From: Sipunculus nudus
Taxonomy: Eukaryota; Annelida; Sipuncula; Golfingiida; Sipunculidae
Direction: 5' to 3'
Assembly: GCA_026874595.1 (NCBI GenBank)
Contig: CM049317.1
Span: 65,344,618-65,408,617 of the forward strand
Length of the DNA: 64,000 bases
The position numbers and the translations under genes are program-made. Shown in pieces: positions 22,241 to 33,945 of this stretch. Every line of letters starts with the position of its first letter. The stretch's first letter is position 1. The notes under the pieces were generated by a model that searched no databases, was not told where the DNA came from, and was given only the letters and a program-made list of their open reading frames with translations.

Positions 22241-24339
22241 AAACAACACTAGATAATTAGTAAACCTTTCAGGAAGAGCGCCACTACATTGTTGCTTTCA
22301 TGGCACCTTGTAAGTGAAAAAGGGACGCTTCAAGAATCATCGAAGACTAGAAATTTACTAATCCAGTAACATGTAGACACTACATTTGAGCTTACTTCGA
22401 ACGCTCCGATAGAGAAGGAATATCCTTGGAGCGGAATGTGACATTTCATTTAATAACAGTAGACCTGTACCAGTCACACATGAAATCAACATACTAAGGC
22501 TGTCAGTATTGCCTTAAAACAAACATTAAAAGACAATTGAATATTCAATTAATAGTGTAAGCATATGCCCTTTTAATCCTTGAACACTTTTATCGACTCT
22601 TGACAGAACACAACAAAAGGTCACAAATTATTGAGTCCAAAGATCAGGTCTTGACCAATGATATACTTGACCAATGAAAACAAACACCACACTCCAAGTC
22701 CACCCACACCTTATATTTAAATATCTTAAAGACAGCATCATGGGTTTAAACATTACGGAAACCAGACACAACATTACTCATAGGAAACTTTTTTTAGCTT
22801 CCGTGAAAAGGTTGGGGATGGAGTAGATGGATTCTGTTTCGGCGTTATCTTCAAACAACCCGTATACCGAGTGGCCAATTTGTACGCGACCAGTGTACAT
22901 TTGTTTGAAGTTGGTATTCAGCCGTAACAAATACACTTTGTGCCAGCGTGCGGCCATTAACTGGCCGGGCCGTTGACCATACGAGCCTAACTGCACGTGA
23001 AACATCCGCAAAGCTTCAGCAGCATGTGGCCAGGGACTTCAACGGACAGAAGCTGGGAACCGTGCGGCCGGATATCCTAAGTCGCCAAATCAACCTAGCA
23101 GAGATAGCACACAGCTTCGGTATTAGCCTGGGCTGTCCGCGCCAAACTCGAGTTCTTGTTTCTGTCTGGTTGAGAATCCCGACCCACAGAGTCTGGCAAG
23201 CATTCGGCCGTAAGCAACAAGATACCGATGGCAGGTTTGGTGTGAAAACAAGCACTTCTTTTGCCCCAGCAGGTGTTTTGAGTTGTCGCTAGGGCTGAGG
23301 AACCCATCATTTGTATGTCTATCAGTTGTAAACTGCCTAATGATCAACAAGCCACTATAGAAGGTCGCCTCCAACATCGGAAAAGCGGTGTTATCCCGTC
23401 AGAAGAGAGCTCAAGCCATTCGTATCACAACGTTAATTGCTTGAAACGTTTGTGCTTACCATTAGGAAAACGATTTATTCGTGTTTAGTGACAGCTATGA
23501 CTTTTTTCACCAAATAGTGACCGTGGTGGAAATACAAGCTTATACATTCTTAAACGAAACAGAAAAAAAAATAGTAAAAATTCAATACTGAAAGCATGGC
23601 TCGTTTAACGAAAGAAGACATTTGAATGGATCATTGTCTATACTGATTCTGCGGTTGCATTGCTTCGAAAATGAAATAAGTTTTGGCGGCGGTGCCATTG
23701 CATTTTGCCAGGTAATTTGTAATGAAACCCTATATCTTGGAAGTTTCTTAATTAGCGTGTCAGATGATATTAGTCGCACGTCAAAATGAGTGACAGGGCC
23801 CAGGATAAACTGATAACAATCAAAGTGTTCTGGAAATAAGTCAGTTGTGGAATAACAGGTAGGTTTTTACTGTTATATTATCTGTTGAATAGTTTGGTAT
23901 TAACTTGTTTGTTTTCTTATATTACCACTTTTGACACATTTTCTATAGATTTCTTTAAAATAAGAAAGCAGTCGCATTATTAGCTTAATCTTCTACTTGA
24001 TTGAAAGTGTTTCTCACGTGTGCTCCAAATGGTCTCATTAATAATAGTTTTACCTTTGACTCAGCGGAAATAACAAGATAACTTGGACAGAAGAACAGTT
24101 TTATTTTGCTATTCTCTAAGTATTCATGAACTTAAAATTTATTGACTCGTGTATCATATTAGATTTTTTTACAAAATTTGTCTCGCCTTAATGCAGGTGA
24201 TAATGTTTCGTGTTTTGCTAGCGAACATTGATTATTGAAATTAAATGATTATTTTAACGGAAATTCCAACAAACATTCATAATGATTGTGTATTTTTCCT
24301 TCTTAATTTTAACATAAATATATGTATATTTTAACATTA
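22241..24339. other. Gene-free interval; GC-richer around 22850-23300
   Basis: Between 22778 and 23377 five frames of 71-114 codons overlap on both strands, the signature of low stop density rather than coding. None has a domain I recognise. The remainder (23400-24340) is AT-rich and featureless. Confidence 0.55.

Positions 24340-24402
<63 letters not shown>
24340..24402. repeat. (TA)n microsatellite with TG/CA interruptions
   Basis: About 60 bp of TA with isolated TG and CA breaks. Confidence 0.95.
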
Positions 24403-24405
<3 letters not shown>

Positions 24406-25541
24406 ATACATTCACTTATGCAAACAAGAGACAAAATGTTATCCTTTTTGTATTTTTTTTTATTTTTATTTATTTTAATTCAGCAGCAAGATTGGCCAGA
24501 CAAGAGCTAAACACAAAACTTACAACCTCTAGAGTTGTCGAGAAAAACCGGCGACAGTAGAATACCACAAAAATATACAGTAATCGATAATCAATTGGTT
24601 TGTCTCCAGGTTAGAATTAATTGTACACTTTCGGGCGGAGAAATGGGTCCTCGATATCAGAAGAAGGTTGCGCTCCGAATCACCTACTCCTATGGGTGAC
24701 CACCCAAGCTCCGTTGGGCTTAGTAAACAACAAGATATTATCAGTTTTGTTAAATACATTTTTATATTACTCCATCCTAACATGTGTCGATTTAGGTTCG
24801 TACTTATGAATAGCTGACATGAATATAACAGGTGATGTGTTTAACATCCCAGCAATACCATAGACCCCGCGAGCAGATCAGCCCATCTTAAATAAATAAA
24901 CCTGCCGATTGCCCCTGGGCAGTGATCCTGGCATGCTTTATAGTGGATTTGCGTAGGTTACAGCAACCCAAAGGGGGACTTCTGATGATACTCCATGCCA
25001 GCCAAAACCCCTGATTTATATATAAACGGGCTGATAATGCTTTTGTTTATCAATTCGCTAACGCATAAAACAGATGTTCGTAACATGATAAACTAATTTT
25101 GATGGCCATTTGAATGAGCGCGCCAGACTGTTTACCTTCAACAGCACGTACTAGTATGTTTGCTCAAGAGTTTATGGTAGTCATAATATGTTTTAGGCCA
25201 AGTACCTTTTAGACTAGCTTTCAATTTTACTCAGGGGATACAAAGCTTTGGTCACTGAGATAGAATGTTGTTTACGATGAAGCTTATATTGATGATTTAT
25301 TCATAGCTGTTGTTTCCATGTTCAGCCTTGTTTGTGTTATTTAGAATATTTATAAAACGCTGCAAGCTATATATTGAGCTATCACCCTTCATGCAATACT
25401 TCATTGTCATCCCATGGCAGGCAGCGCCATCTGGTAAACTTTGAATGCGGAAACATTACAAAATACTGTCTTTCATGACTGATTTGGGGGCATAGAGGCA
25501 TTGTTCTGACTGACTGTTAAAGCACCGGAATATGTGTATTT
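24403..25541. other. Gene-free interval
   Basis: Frames at 24529-24783 (minus) and 24621-24809 (plus) overlap without motif. A CTCF-core-like word in invertebrate form (AGATGGCGC, minus strand) occurs near 25425-25436. Nothing else recognised. Confidence 0.55.
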
Positions 25542-25939
25542 CATAGAAACAGGGACGTCAATATAGGGGGGGATGAGGGGTAAATATACCCCCCACATTT
25601 TGGCAAGGGAGGATGGTCAATGTAATAATCCCCCCCACGTTTCAGAGAATAAAATTATAAAATTGCAAATGAAATATATTAATAAATAGAATTAAAGACT
25701 TTGGATCCATTCACAAAAAAAATGTGATATTTAAACCTTGCTTAGAATTTACAAACCAACTCTTTTTCTAAACATTATAACATTTGAAATATGATTACGT
25801 ATATATATATAATAATATATATAGTTTTATATATATATATATTGAATATGTCACTCAGAGACGCTAAAAAAGGTATATATATATATATATAAAGTCACCC
25901 CCCCACCCTGGAAGAAAAATTAACGCCACTGCACAGAAA
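25542..25939. mobile_element. hAT-like MITE with 7/8-bp target duplication
   Basis: The left end at 25550 reads CAGGGACGTCAAT; the complement of the right end at 25931 reads CAGTGGCGTTAAT, matching at 10 of 13 positions. CATAGAAA (25542-25549) and CACAGAAA (25932-25939) flank it, an 8-bp duplication with one difference. Short CAG-type inverted ends plus an 8-bp duplication are hallmarks of the hAT superfamily. The 382-bp interior holds G/C runs just inside each end and two (TA)n tracts, and no transposase. Confidence 0.68.
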
Positions 25940-27178
25940 CGTACCAACATATCAGGGATGAGACAACTTTATATCAAAGACGAGTCCAGTTTAGTATATT
26001 AAACTGTGTCAAAGTTAGCATTCAAAACAAGTTCAGTAAATATATCCAAGTATCGTTTGTTTATTAAGGTTCCCCACAATCGTCGGAATAGTGATTGGCA
26101 AAGTTCTTGGCAAGACTTTCAAGTGGGAAATTATGAAAGTTTTACTGGACATTTAAACTGATGGTTTGTTCAAGACTGGCTTCATAACGAACATCGGTAG
26201 CTGCTTGAATCACAAGAGCGTGGGACGTGGCGAACTTAAGTCAAGAGTCAAGAAGACCTATAGTTGATATTTAAACGTGGGCTCACTGAATGGACATCAA
26301 AGTGCCCCACAGCTACCCGCAGTTCCTGGAAACAATCAAACGACTTCGGGTAATTGGAAGATCAGGCGCTTTCGCCCCATCTCTTAGCGAGCGGCTGAAA
26401 GGGGGCGTGGTTCCAACGGCGCGGCATAGCAGCAAGCAGCCTGCGAAAGCTCTCCTTTCTTAATAAACGGCTAAAGAAGTCAAAGCGAGTTCTAACGGCG
26501 CACAAGCAGCAAGACAGCGGAGAAACATTTTAGAAAAGGTCAAGTAAACCACAAGATCTGTACCACGGAGTGACAGATCTTGGCGTGTCGTCCTATGGAT
26601 TACATGGCCTTGCTCGTTTAGAAAAGGTGGCGGGGCAAGCAAGTTCTCCGGTGTTAGCTGGTCTGTCGACGATCGCATATCTCAGCTTTTCTTCATTTGT
26701 CGGGGTCAGTGTCGCATGCTAAAGCAAATAGTTGTCAGGCCCTCTTGATGCCGTATTTTATGCTTGTGTTACCAACCGAAAGGAAAGGATTTTTCCATCG
26801 TTACTCTCCACCATTGTCGTTATGGAGCAGTGTTTCTAAATGGAACCTACGGCGGGAGTTCACGTGCTATCGATTTTTGCATCTTCAGGTATGTGTCATT
26901 TCCAAACACACACTAACGGGTCAACTATAAAACTGCATCGGCTTACATCAAGTTTGACATTTCTTTGATATTTATAGGGGACCTATGGGATATTTCATTA
27001 TGGGATAGATTTTATGTCTGAGGATCCGCGAAACACGGAGTCTGTACTAAAAGAAGTCACGGGTATTATTACATGTTCCGCTTAACTAAAAGAAATAAAT
27101 ACTATTATAATAGAACAATTACATAATCAGTTTTGGAAATTAAAAGATATTTTAATTATTTATTTAGCTAAACTATTG
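25940..27178. other. Gene-free interval with a CpG-dense patch
   Basis: 26330-26720 is CpG-dense: I count 11 CpG in 26341-26460 alone, plus a GC-box-like GGGGGCGTGG at 26401-26410. Frames at 26460-26678 (minus, 72 codons) and 26697-26930 (plus, 77 codons, non-ATG start) have no motif. A strong splice-donor-like CAGGTATGT occurs at about 26887-26895. A first exon or promoter is possible but unproved. Confidence 0.45.
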
Positions 27179-27245
27179 AATCAGATTATCAGTAAGTGAA
27201 GTAGATATATGATACCTTTAGGTAGACTAGCTGGTGTTGTCACTC

Positions 27246-27290
27246 TTTACACAAGCTTTCGGGGGTGCAGCCCCCTTCTTCAGGTGTAAA
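27246..27290 (-). ncRNA. Hammerhead-ribozyme-like motif in the PLE terminal repeat
   Basis: On the minus strand a 7-nt arm (TTTACAC) is followed by CTGAAGA, one extra A, a five-pair G/C helix with loop CTGCA, GAAA, then GCTT and the complementary arm GTGTAAA. CUGANGA and GAAA flanking a helix are the conserved hammerhead core (the base at N is tolerated). The outer arms pair perfectly as helix I, and CTT fits the NUH cleavage triplet. Helix III is reduced to a palindromic AGCT without loop, which would require dimer pairing, as reported for small hammerheads of retroelements. The extra A before helix II is a departure that may lower or abolish activity. Confidence 0.42.
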
Positions 27291-27536
27291 TGAAGTCTGG
27301 TAGTAGTCCCCTGGTGGGTGTTACTGGCTTACAGGAGTTGTTCTCTATGGTCTTGTAATGCCTATTGTTCTTGTAGTCCATGTGTCGTTGGGATCAGAGG
27401 ATTACTACTTGGTGTCTGAGCAGAACTTCCTAATCTTGTACGGGTCAATCAGTGTACAATGTGCTTATATTACAGAATGTGCAAGTGTAAACATTAAGAA
27501 AAGTAAAATTTGTACAAGCATTTTGAATCTAGTGGC

Positions 27537-27719
27537 CTAATTTAAATAATGGGTGAGGAACTCATTGTCCCTGTTTAGTCTTTCATGAATGCAGTTGAAT
27601 TTTTCAATGAATTTCAGCTCCCAAATTCTTCTAAGTGGGTGTCTTGGAGATGTCCCTTTAAGGCACATATTTTCATGTCGGAGGCTGTGTGTCCGTCCTT
27701 TGAAAAATGGTGACAACAC
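27537..27719 (-). pseudogene. PLE open reading frame remnant, C-terminal (GIY-YIG region)
   Basis: This 60-codon frame begins at an internal Met and ends at a stop. Its second half has the order R-R-I-W-E-x-K-F-I-x-x-F-N, then LNRD and FLTHY. From family knowledge this resembles the C-terminal end of PLE proteins, downstream of the GIY-YIG endonuclease core (Arg/Trp-Glu, then a GLN-D, then F-L-x-H-Y). PLE proteins join a reverse transcriptase to this endonuclease; the reverse transcriptase and catalytic GIY-YIG residues are missing because the copy is truncated at the inverted repeat at 27710. Not functional. Confidence 0.6.
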
Positions 27720-27810
27720 CAGCTAATCTACATAAAGGTATCAAATATCTACTTCACTTACTCATATATACAGACTAGCACGGCAATTCAAACCTTAATC
27801 AGATTATCAG

Positions 27811-30800
27811 ATTAGCTTCTGAGCCAGAAAGCCATCTTTCCTCCCGTAACGAATTTCAGATTTTGATGGAAGCAAAAATCATATATTAAGTAAATAATGT
27901 GTTTCTTTATTTAACTGTTTATCTGGTTAAGGAAAAGATAACTTTATGATACCTATCGGGTTAAGACATTCATAATAATATATTTAAAAACGGCATGTAG
28001 GTCAGTTTATAAACTTCGGACTTTGTTAAGTTTTAATAAAATTTATAATATTAAAAAGTTGCTACCTTTCCTGATCGGCCTACCGAACAACAAGTTTTGT
28101 GCCTGGTTTATGACCTTCCAAATGTAATAAATAAAAACGATAAGGAAAGTTTGATCACTGCACTGTTAAAACACAAAAAAACTAAACCGTGAGGATAAAA
28201 CAATTTGCTCTTGAATAAGTCTGGAGTATGTTTATTTGTTTTAGTAGTGAATTTGGTTTATGTTGAAAATTTTACAATTGTTTAGCAATTATACCATCCA
28301 GTATTACCAGTCATATAAAGATAGAAATATAGTTTGACCAGCTGTTTTGGAGTCCAGTGATTTGTTCTGCCTATCACATGACCAAGTGAATCCAGGTTTT
28401 GTGGTTGTAGCCAATCACAGTCTGTCTTCATAAATGGGACATTTTACTAGACCGCAAATAACCGCGTTGGTAAAGAACTTAAACCTGGAAATATAACTAA
28501 AAAACAGCTTTGTAGCAAACCAGGATTGACCAAAAGGGCTTTGGTTGATTATTTACTTAAAAACACTAGGATATAATATAAATATATTATAATATACTCT
28601 GAGGAAATTCTTAAATTACGACATAGTGTAAAATATAAGAATAATTGATTAAATTACGGATGTTTTCCAAGCTACCTAACATGGGTTTTAACCCGCAGAA
28701 TTTTCGCCGATAAGTGAATATTATCTAAATTAGCTGTCCGCCATTTCCTGACCTAATTCTCTCGCTTCAGTGTCGTTACGAAGCACAGTGCGGAAAGAAA
28801 AAATCATATTTTATTTTTTAACAGTTAATATTGTAACATGTTCACCCTTGTCTTCTTGTTACATTAAGAGTGAGTCAACTAAATAGTTGCCATCCTAAAA
28901 TGTATTTTATGTATATTACCAAACCTTTGGTGTGTAGTAAGGGCAGCACTCGTTCCAAAGACACGCATTATTTATGGGAATTTTCCAGGGCTCTTTCCGT
29001 GATTTCCCATGTTGAGAGTTCTTGTCATACCCAATGACATACGCCCCGGTTCCCGTCCTAAACCGGATTTTCTTTACACGATGCTTCGCTATTTTTACTT
29101 ACCTAATCCAACCTCTGGTTTTTTTTTCTTGTTCCATATTCTCCCAACGTCCCCTGCTTGCTTTACTTTCGTTGCAGGGTACAGTTTTTATTACCTAACG
29201 TCAGTTCAGCTTACGTTGTCAGATGCTACCCTTGTCGGGCAAGGCGTCAATGTTGATCGTAATACCTGCTTATTCAAATTGGCACGTATACTTTTTTTCT
29301 TTCTTCTGTACTTTACCTACACCTGTGATGTTTCTATCGGATGAAGTACGCATTCCCTTGCCCCTAGGGAATGCTAAAGGAAAAAAAAAAAGATAAAAAG
29401 ACTTGTTGGTTGATCAGAATTTTTTGTTGTATAAGGTTCAGGAAACAATATTGTGCGTCTCAAAATCTTCTTCGAAACAAGTGAATTCAGTTTCCCTTTT
29501 CTCTTATCTTTAATGTCGAATTCAGAGGGTTTTATGATAATCATTAGCATATTTGAGAAATACTTCAGATAATTTATACTTAATCGGGAATAATGTAATC
29601 ACATGTACATTCAAACCATATAATCTTTACGTTTTCGAGGCACTTAGACTAATGCATGGTTTCCAAGTTCCATCGATCAAGGCTGATAAGGAAATCTTGC
29701 CTTTTGAGTTAAAGGAGTATATACTTATAAAGATAAAGGTAAAGATGGTTAATAGTATTCGTGGCACTTGACAGAAGATGCTGTATTTTCATATCTTTTA
29801 ATTTGCAAAAGGTGTTGGATTTTCTAAAGGTTTACGACTGCATAACCACACACAGGTATCTGCCGATACAACACTCCGTCAAATTATTCCAAAGGATGCA
29901 TGCCTCCACCATGTGGAGGGGATGAGTTTCTATTGTGGGATGTTCGCAAAACCGTGTTGGTTTCACCTATTCGGCCCATATTCCCGGATTCATGCGTACA
30001 TAAGTGACTGCACAATTGTCAGTATTCCTATATATATTCGGATCTTCACCAATTCTGCATTGGCTCATTCCGGAAGTGCCCTGGAAATATCATGAGGGTC
30101 TGATTATGATTACGTGAGTTATGTTGTGAAAACCAAACACTCGAACGGAACTGAAAGCATACCTTCCTGACAAAGTGTCATATAAATACTATTGCTGAAG
30201 GCTGCATTATGTATGACAGTATATTCAGTATGGTGAAGTTGTGGACATATTGTAGAGACTTCAGGCAAACATAATATGTTTACAGTCCACTGAAGGAAGC
30301 TGAGGGTATTCTATAATCTATCAATCGTGTGCCAGATTTGCTCACCAATTCACTTAGCAAAGGTCTTCAGGCATTGGCGTTAATCTTACAGTAATATTTA
30401 ATACTCTGTAAGGGATGATTAGTGGTCGAGCTGACTTCGGGTAATAACGAATTGCTTTGTCGCGCCGAATACATACGCCAGGGAATCTGACCAGACGCAT
30501 GAAACTATTGATTAAGGTGACAGAATTTGAGTAAATATTCCCAAGTTGCGAATATCCCCTTGTTAAATTATCACCTATTTTGGTTGTCTCACTGTCCGTG
30601 TATTTGTTTACCTTTTGAATGTGAACAATATATCCCGCTGACTGAACACTGACTAATGTGGGACTATTGTTGTCATTTAAACTTCGGATGTTCATTAAAA
30701 CATGACAAGTCGAAAAAATTATCTCACGTGACAAAATGTTTTACGACATGCCGTAACAGTATCTTAAAAGGTTGGTCATGAAAGCGAAATGGTATCATGG

Positions 30801-31454
30801 CTCCATAGGTGTAAGTTATTACTAGAATTACCAGTATTTTAAATTATGGAGTTAAAGTTTGCCATGATGTGGACTTACGATCGCCGTTGTGCCTAGATGT
30901 ACAGCTGTCTGTCAAAAGTTTTAACAGCACTGTTATCAGTCACGACCTCCGGTGGAGAGAGTTGATATTTGAAGGATAATCAAGACTTCAAGCGATGCAT
31001 ATTTTATTTTGTAAGGAAAGATATATCCCTCCTTTGCGCTCTGTGAAAGTGATTTAACGCAGTATGTGGTTTTATTTCATCCCCAGCAAAGCAGTGGGCG
31101 TTATGAATGTGCTTTTGTGCGGATATCCGACTATGTCATCTAGGGTGAATATATGATAAGGCTTTGCTGTTTATATGTTGGCGCTTGACATTTATACATT
31201 GATTTTCTGTAAAGATCATCACGATTTCAGGATCAATTGTAATTCAAGTTAATGTAGCATTCTGTTTACCATATCATATGTGTAACTCACCTCAGGGAAT
31301 GGAAGATTGTATGCCAACGCTGTGCAGTAAGACAATAACCTTTAATATATATTTATATATAATGGTTCTTTTTTTTCTGGCAGAGGAACATATATTTAAT
31401 CGTTGTACATATTTAGACAGGGAACCCACATTCTGTATAGCCATATATACTCCA
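27811..31454. other. Long gene-free interval
   Basis: 3.6 kb without a convincing gene. The largest frames are 29009-29344 (plus, 111 codons, hydrophobic, T-rich) and 30354-30734 (minus, 126 codons); neither shows a domain. A CCAAT word (AGCCAATCAC) lies at about 28410. No microsatellite longer than 20 bp and no transposon ends seen. Confidence 0.55.
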
Positions 31455-31800
31455 GTATCATACATACAGTATATTATCGAATAAGCGCCCCTACCCCAAT
31501 AAATGCCCCTTCGTGATCTTTAAACTAACAAACATGCCACTGCTTGCAGTCCAGGGTAGCTATCCCCTTCAACCAATGATCATAGAAATCATATATTCTT
31601 TTGCAAATTAAGTACCAAATGTGGCACAATTCACCACAAACAACCATATGTCTATAAAGACCACATGTCTACTTAGACTACCCTTGAATTAACCGAACGC
31701 ATTTAGCATTGGGTCTAACTAAGCCGTCTAATAAGGCTACCTAGGAAAAAAGACCACCTATGACATGTGGCCAGTCCCATTTTGGTCTTATTTCACTGAA
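31455..31800. mobile_element. Mosaic of degraded pogo/Tigger-like MITE sequence
   Basis: ACAGTATATTATCGAATAAG then GCGCCCC near 31466-31493 looks like a terminus. GACCACATGTCTAC, AAGACCACCT and the word complementary to CAGTGAAATAAGACC (about 31785-31799) are typical internal and end words of GACCACC-rich Tigger-like MITEs. I cannot pair the ends confidently, so this may be two broken elements. Confidence 0.35.
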
Positions 31801-31833
31801 TACTCTCTCTCTCTCTCGCTCTCTCTCTATCTC

Positions 31834-31866
<33 letters not shown>

Positions 31867-31893
31867 TATATATATATATATATTTATATAAAC

Positions 31894-31935
<42 letters not shown>
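31801..31935. repeat. (CT)n followed by (TA)n microsatellite
   Basis: (CT)n with a CG break at 31803-31832, then about 100 bp of TA interrupted by short AT-only variants. Confidence 0.95.
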
Positions 31936-31937
<2 letters not shown>

Positions 31938-32290
31938 AAGAACATTTCTGACTATTGATTCATCAATCAAACCACCTTAAGAACCCCAAACATTATTATG
32001 GTTTAAATATATTCATATTTTCATTGCAAACATATCAAATCTATTTTTCAACACTTTGCGTGTACATTTCGTTTTTCCGGTGCTAAAATGTCAACCTTCT
32101 GCCGCATGCAAGTTCTTCTGTGAAAGATATCTTCTTGATTTCTACATCTTCCTCAAAAGAATGCGGCCCTTGAATTTTCTCTTAGTTTGTTAAAAATTTA
32201 GTGCTGAACCAACTCTCGGCCATCTCCATGACATCGGCTTCTTCTTCTACTTCACAGAGATCTAAGACGGCCTTGTTGATTTTCCAATCT
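31936..32290. other. Gene-free interval
   Basis: No frame above 60 codons and no repeat ends seen. Confidence 0.6.
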
Positions 32291-32520
32291 ATAAATTATA
32301 TATACTTGTGTGTGTTTATGTGTGTTTGTTCACAACATAACTCGCGCAATAACAAACGGAATCTCATAAACTGATCATTTTTCTGGAATGAGACGATGAT
32401 GCAACTATGAGATTTTGGTGTGGATCTGGTATCATGATCCGAATTCAGTAACCAAATCAATAAATGTCCACAAATGTACAGTCAGCGATGCTCGAAGGAA
32501 CCTGGATCGAATAAGTGAAT
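32291..32520 (+). repeat. Copy 2 of the TTCACAACATAACTC dispersed repeat
   Basis: GTGTGTTTGTTCACAACATA at 32320-32339, then ACTC and, after 18 nt, GGAATCTC, parallel to 17189-17245. Downstream GATTTTGGTGTGGATCTGG and GATCCGAATTCAG are typical of the family as I remember it. Confidence 0.55.
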
Positions 32521-33255
32521 GCAAACAGGGTTTTGGGAGCATTCCACAATAACCCCCCCCCCCCCGCTTTGCAGAGGCTTGCACTATTAAGAATGCAAAT
32601 TTCTAGTCTTCTATGTTATTTTTTTTCTAATTATGCGACGGAACTTAATTTCTATTTTTCTTCTTACATTCAAGTCTTTATCTTTTTAAATTTGTGACTG
32701 TATTTGCGACTGGGATGTGTGTTATTCTCTCTGTAAAAAAATCAGAAAACCTCGTATTATATTTTATGTATAAGTATATGTGCGTGTAATATAAGTATCA
32801 TCTCCAGACACACACCAACAGACATTCCTTTCATTGAAAGCACTAACCTACAGACACTAGGACCTAATTGTTAAATTTTGTTGCTAGGCGATCCATTGAT
32901 TTAGCTTGCGTCGGCGGGGAACCCATCACATTAATTAGGCAGCTAGGCCCATAGCATTAAAGGTAATTCCCTCTCCTTGTTAAAAGCTCTGCTTCACCAG
33001 CTTGCCTTGAGAACGTCATATACATTTACTTTCTCTCTAGCAGACCTGTTTTCGTGTGCGTAATTTGTTATGCCTCAGCCAGAAAGGAATATGTTTCCCC
33101 TTGTATTAATATTTTCATCCCCTGAATATAATTATAGGGTTCTGTTCACAGATATCACTGATAAAATCTAATTTCGAAGGTTAGAAGCAGCTATCTACGT
33201 CACATAACCACCCTACGATTATGGCTGCTGACTTGGTCACGTACGTATTTTTTGC
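32521..33255. other. Gene-free interval with poly-C
   Basis: A run of 13 C at 32553-32565. 32880-33000 contains GTTGCTAGGCGA and several ATTAATTA-type words but no coding signal. Confidence 0.55.
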
Positions 33256-33579
33256 TACAGTAGAAACTCGTATATCCGAATGGCTTGATGGACAAAATTT
33301 GTTTGTATAATTGATGTTACGGATACGCGAAGTCAGACATTTTTTCAAGAAGTATACTGCCAGTACGTATATATGTACATTGTGCATATTATTATCAATG
33401 TATGTTAATTCTGCTATGCAATAACGTTACTCATCAGATCTTTTTCAATCACCGTTTATCCTATTTTCCTTTTAAAAGTAGCGAAGCATTTAATAAAGGT
33501 GAATGATGGTTCCTTACTTTGAATTTCGGAAAAACGAATTTTCGGATAAAAAGAGATACGGATATTCGAGGTTTTACTG
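33256..33579. mobile_element. Pogo/Tigger-like MITE, 322 bp
   Basis: The left end at 33258 reads CAGTAGAAACTCGTATATCC and the complement of the right end at 33579 reads CAGTAAAACCTCGAATATCC; the two match at about 17 of 20 positions. TA precedes the left end; the right flank is CA, so the duplication has decayed or the neighbouring element disturbed it. CCGAA / TTCGG words recur inside. No coding capacity. Confidence 0.65.
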
Positions 33580-33657
33580 CACCAGTTATAAATGTCTCGC
33601 TTACACGATTAGTAAAACAAGTCCAAGGGGTTGTCATTATAGCGTGGATCTACTGTA
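33580..33657. mobile_element. Terminal fragment of another pogo/Tigger-like element
   Basis: On the minus strand from 33655 it reads CAGTAGATCCACGCTATAAT, with TA at 33656-33657. It abuts the preceding MITE directly, so one probably inserted into or beside the other. The opposite end is missing. Confidence 0.5.
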
Positions 33658-33945
33658 TATGAAATAAGCTTCATAATTTGTTATCACTAAACGTTACATT
33701 GAACACTTCCAATCATAAGGAAATACAGAAAAAAAAACATATGAGTTGCATTTGTTCTAATCTGCAATACATGTTTCCGTTGCTGCAAAGCATTTTGATG
33801 CATGGATATGAAAGATACTTCCAATATAAAAAAAAACACATTATATTTATTAAACGGTTTAGGTTTTTAGCTCAGCTGACTGAAAGTCATCTGAGCTATA
33901 GCGATCACTCTTTGTCCGTCTGTCCGTCTGTCCGTCCGTTAACCA

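Larger units (their letters stand above)
27179..27810 (-). mobile_element. 5'-truncated Penelope-like retroelement (PLE) insertion
   Basis: The insertion is bounded by a 14-bp direct repeat AATCAGATTATCAG (27179-27192 and 27797-27810), read as a target-site duplication. Just inside lie inverted repeats: 27191-27243 and 27710-27762 are reverse complements at 50 of 53 positions. Between them, on the minus strand, are the tail of an open reading frame (27719-27537) resembling the end of PLE proteins, an untranslated stretch, and a hammerhead-like fold (27290-27246) just upstream of the terminal repeat. PLEs are known for variable target duplications, terminal repeats that may be inverted, severe 5' truncation and hammerhead motifs in their terminal repeats, all matching this layout. 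34 bp of extra sequence separates the right inverted repeat from the right duplication. Confidence 0.72.

Noticed and set aside
24650-24720. Slight resemblance to 5S rRNA complement (GGTGACCACCCAAGC)
   Set aside because: Only a dozen bases match loosely; the rest of 5S is absent.
26697-26895. Possible first exon ending at a CAGGTATGT donor in a CpG-dense patch
   Set aside because: No ATG opens the frame, no acceptor-plus-frame partner found downstream, and a donor-like 9-mer is common by chance.
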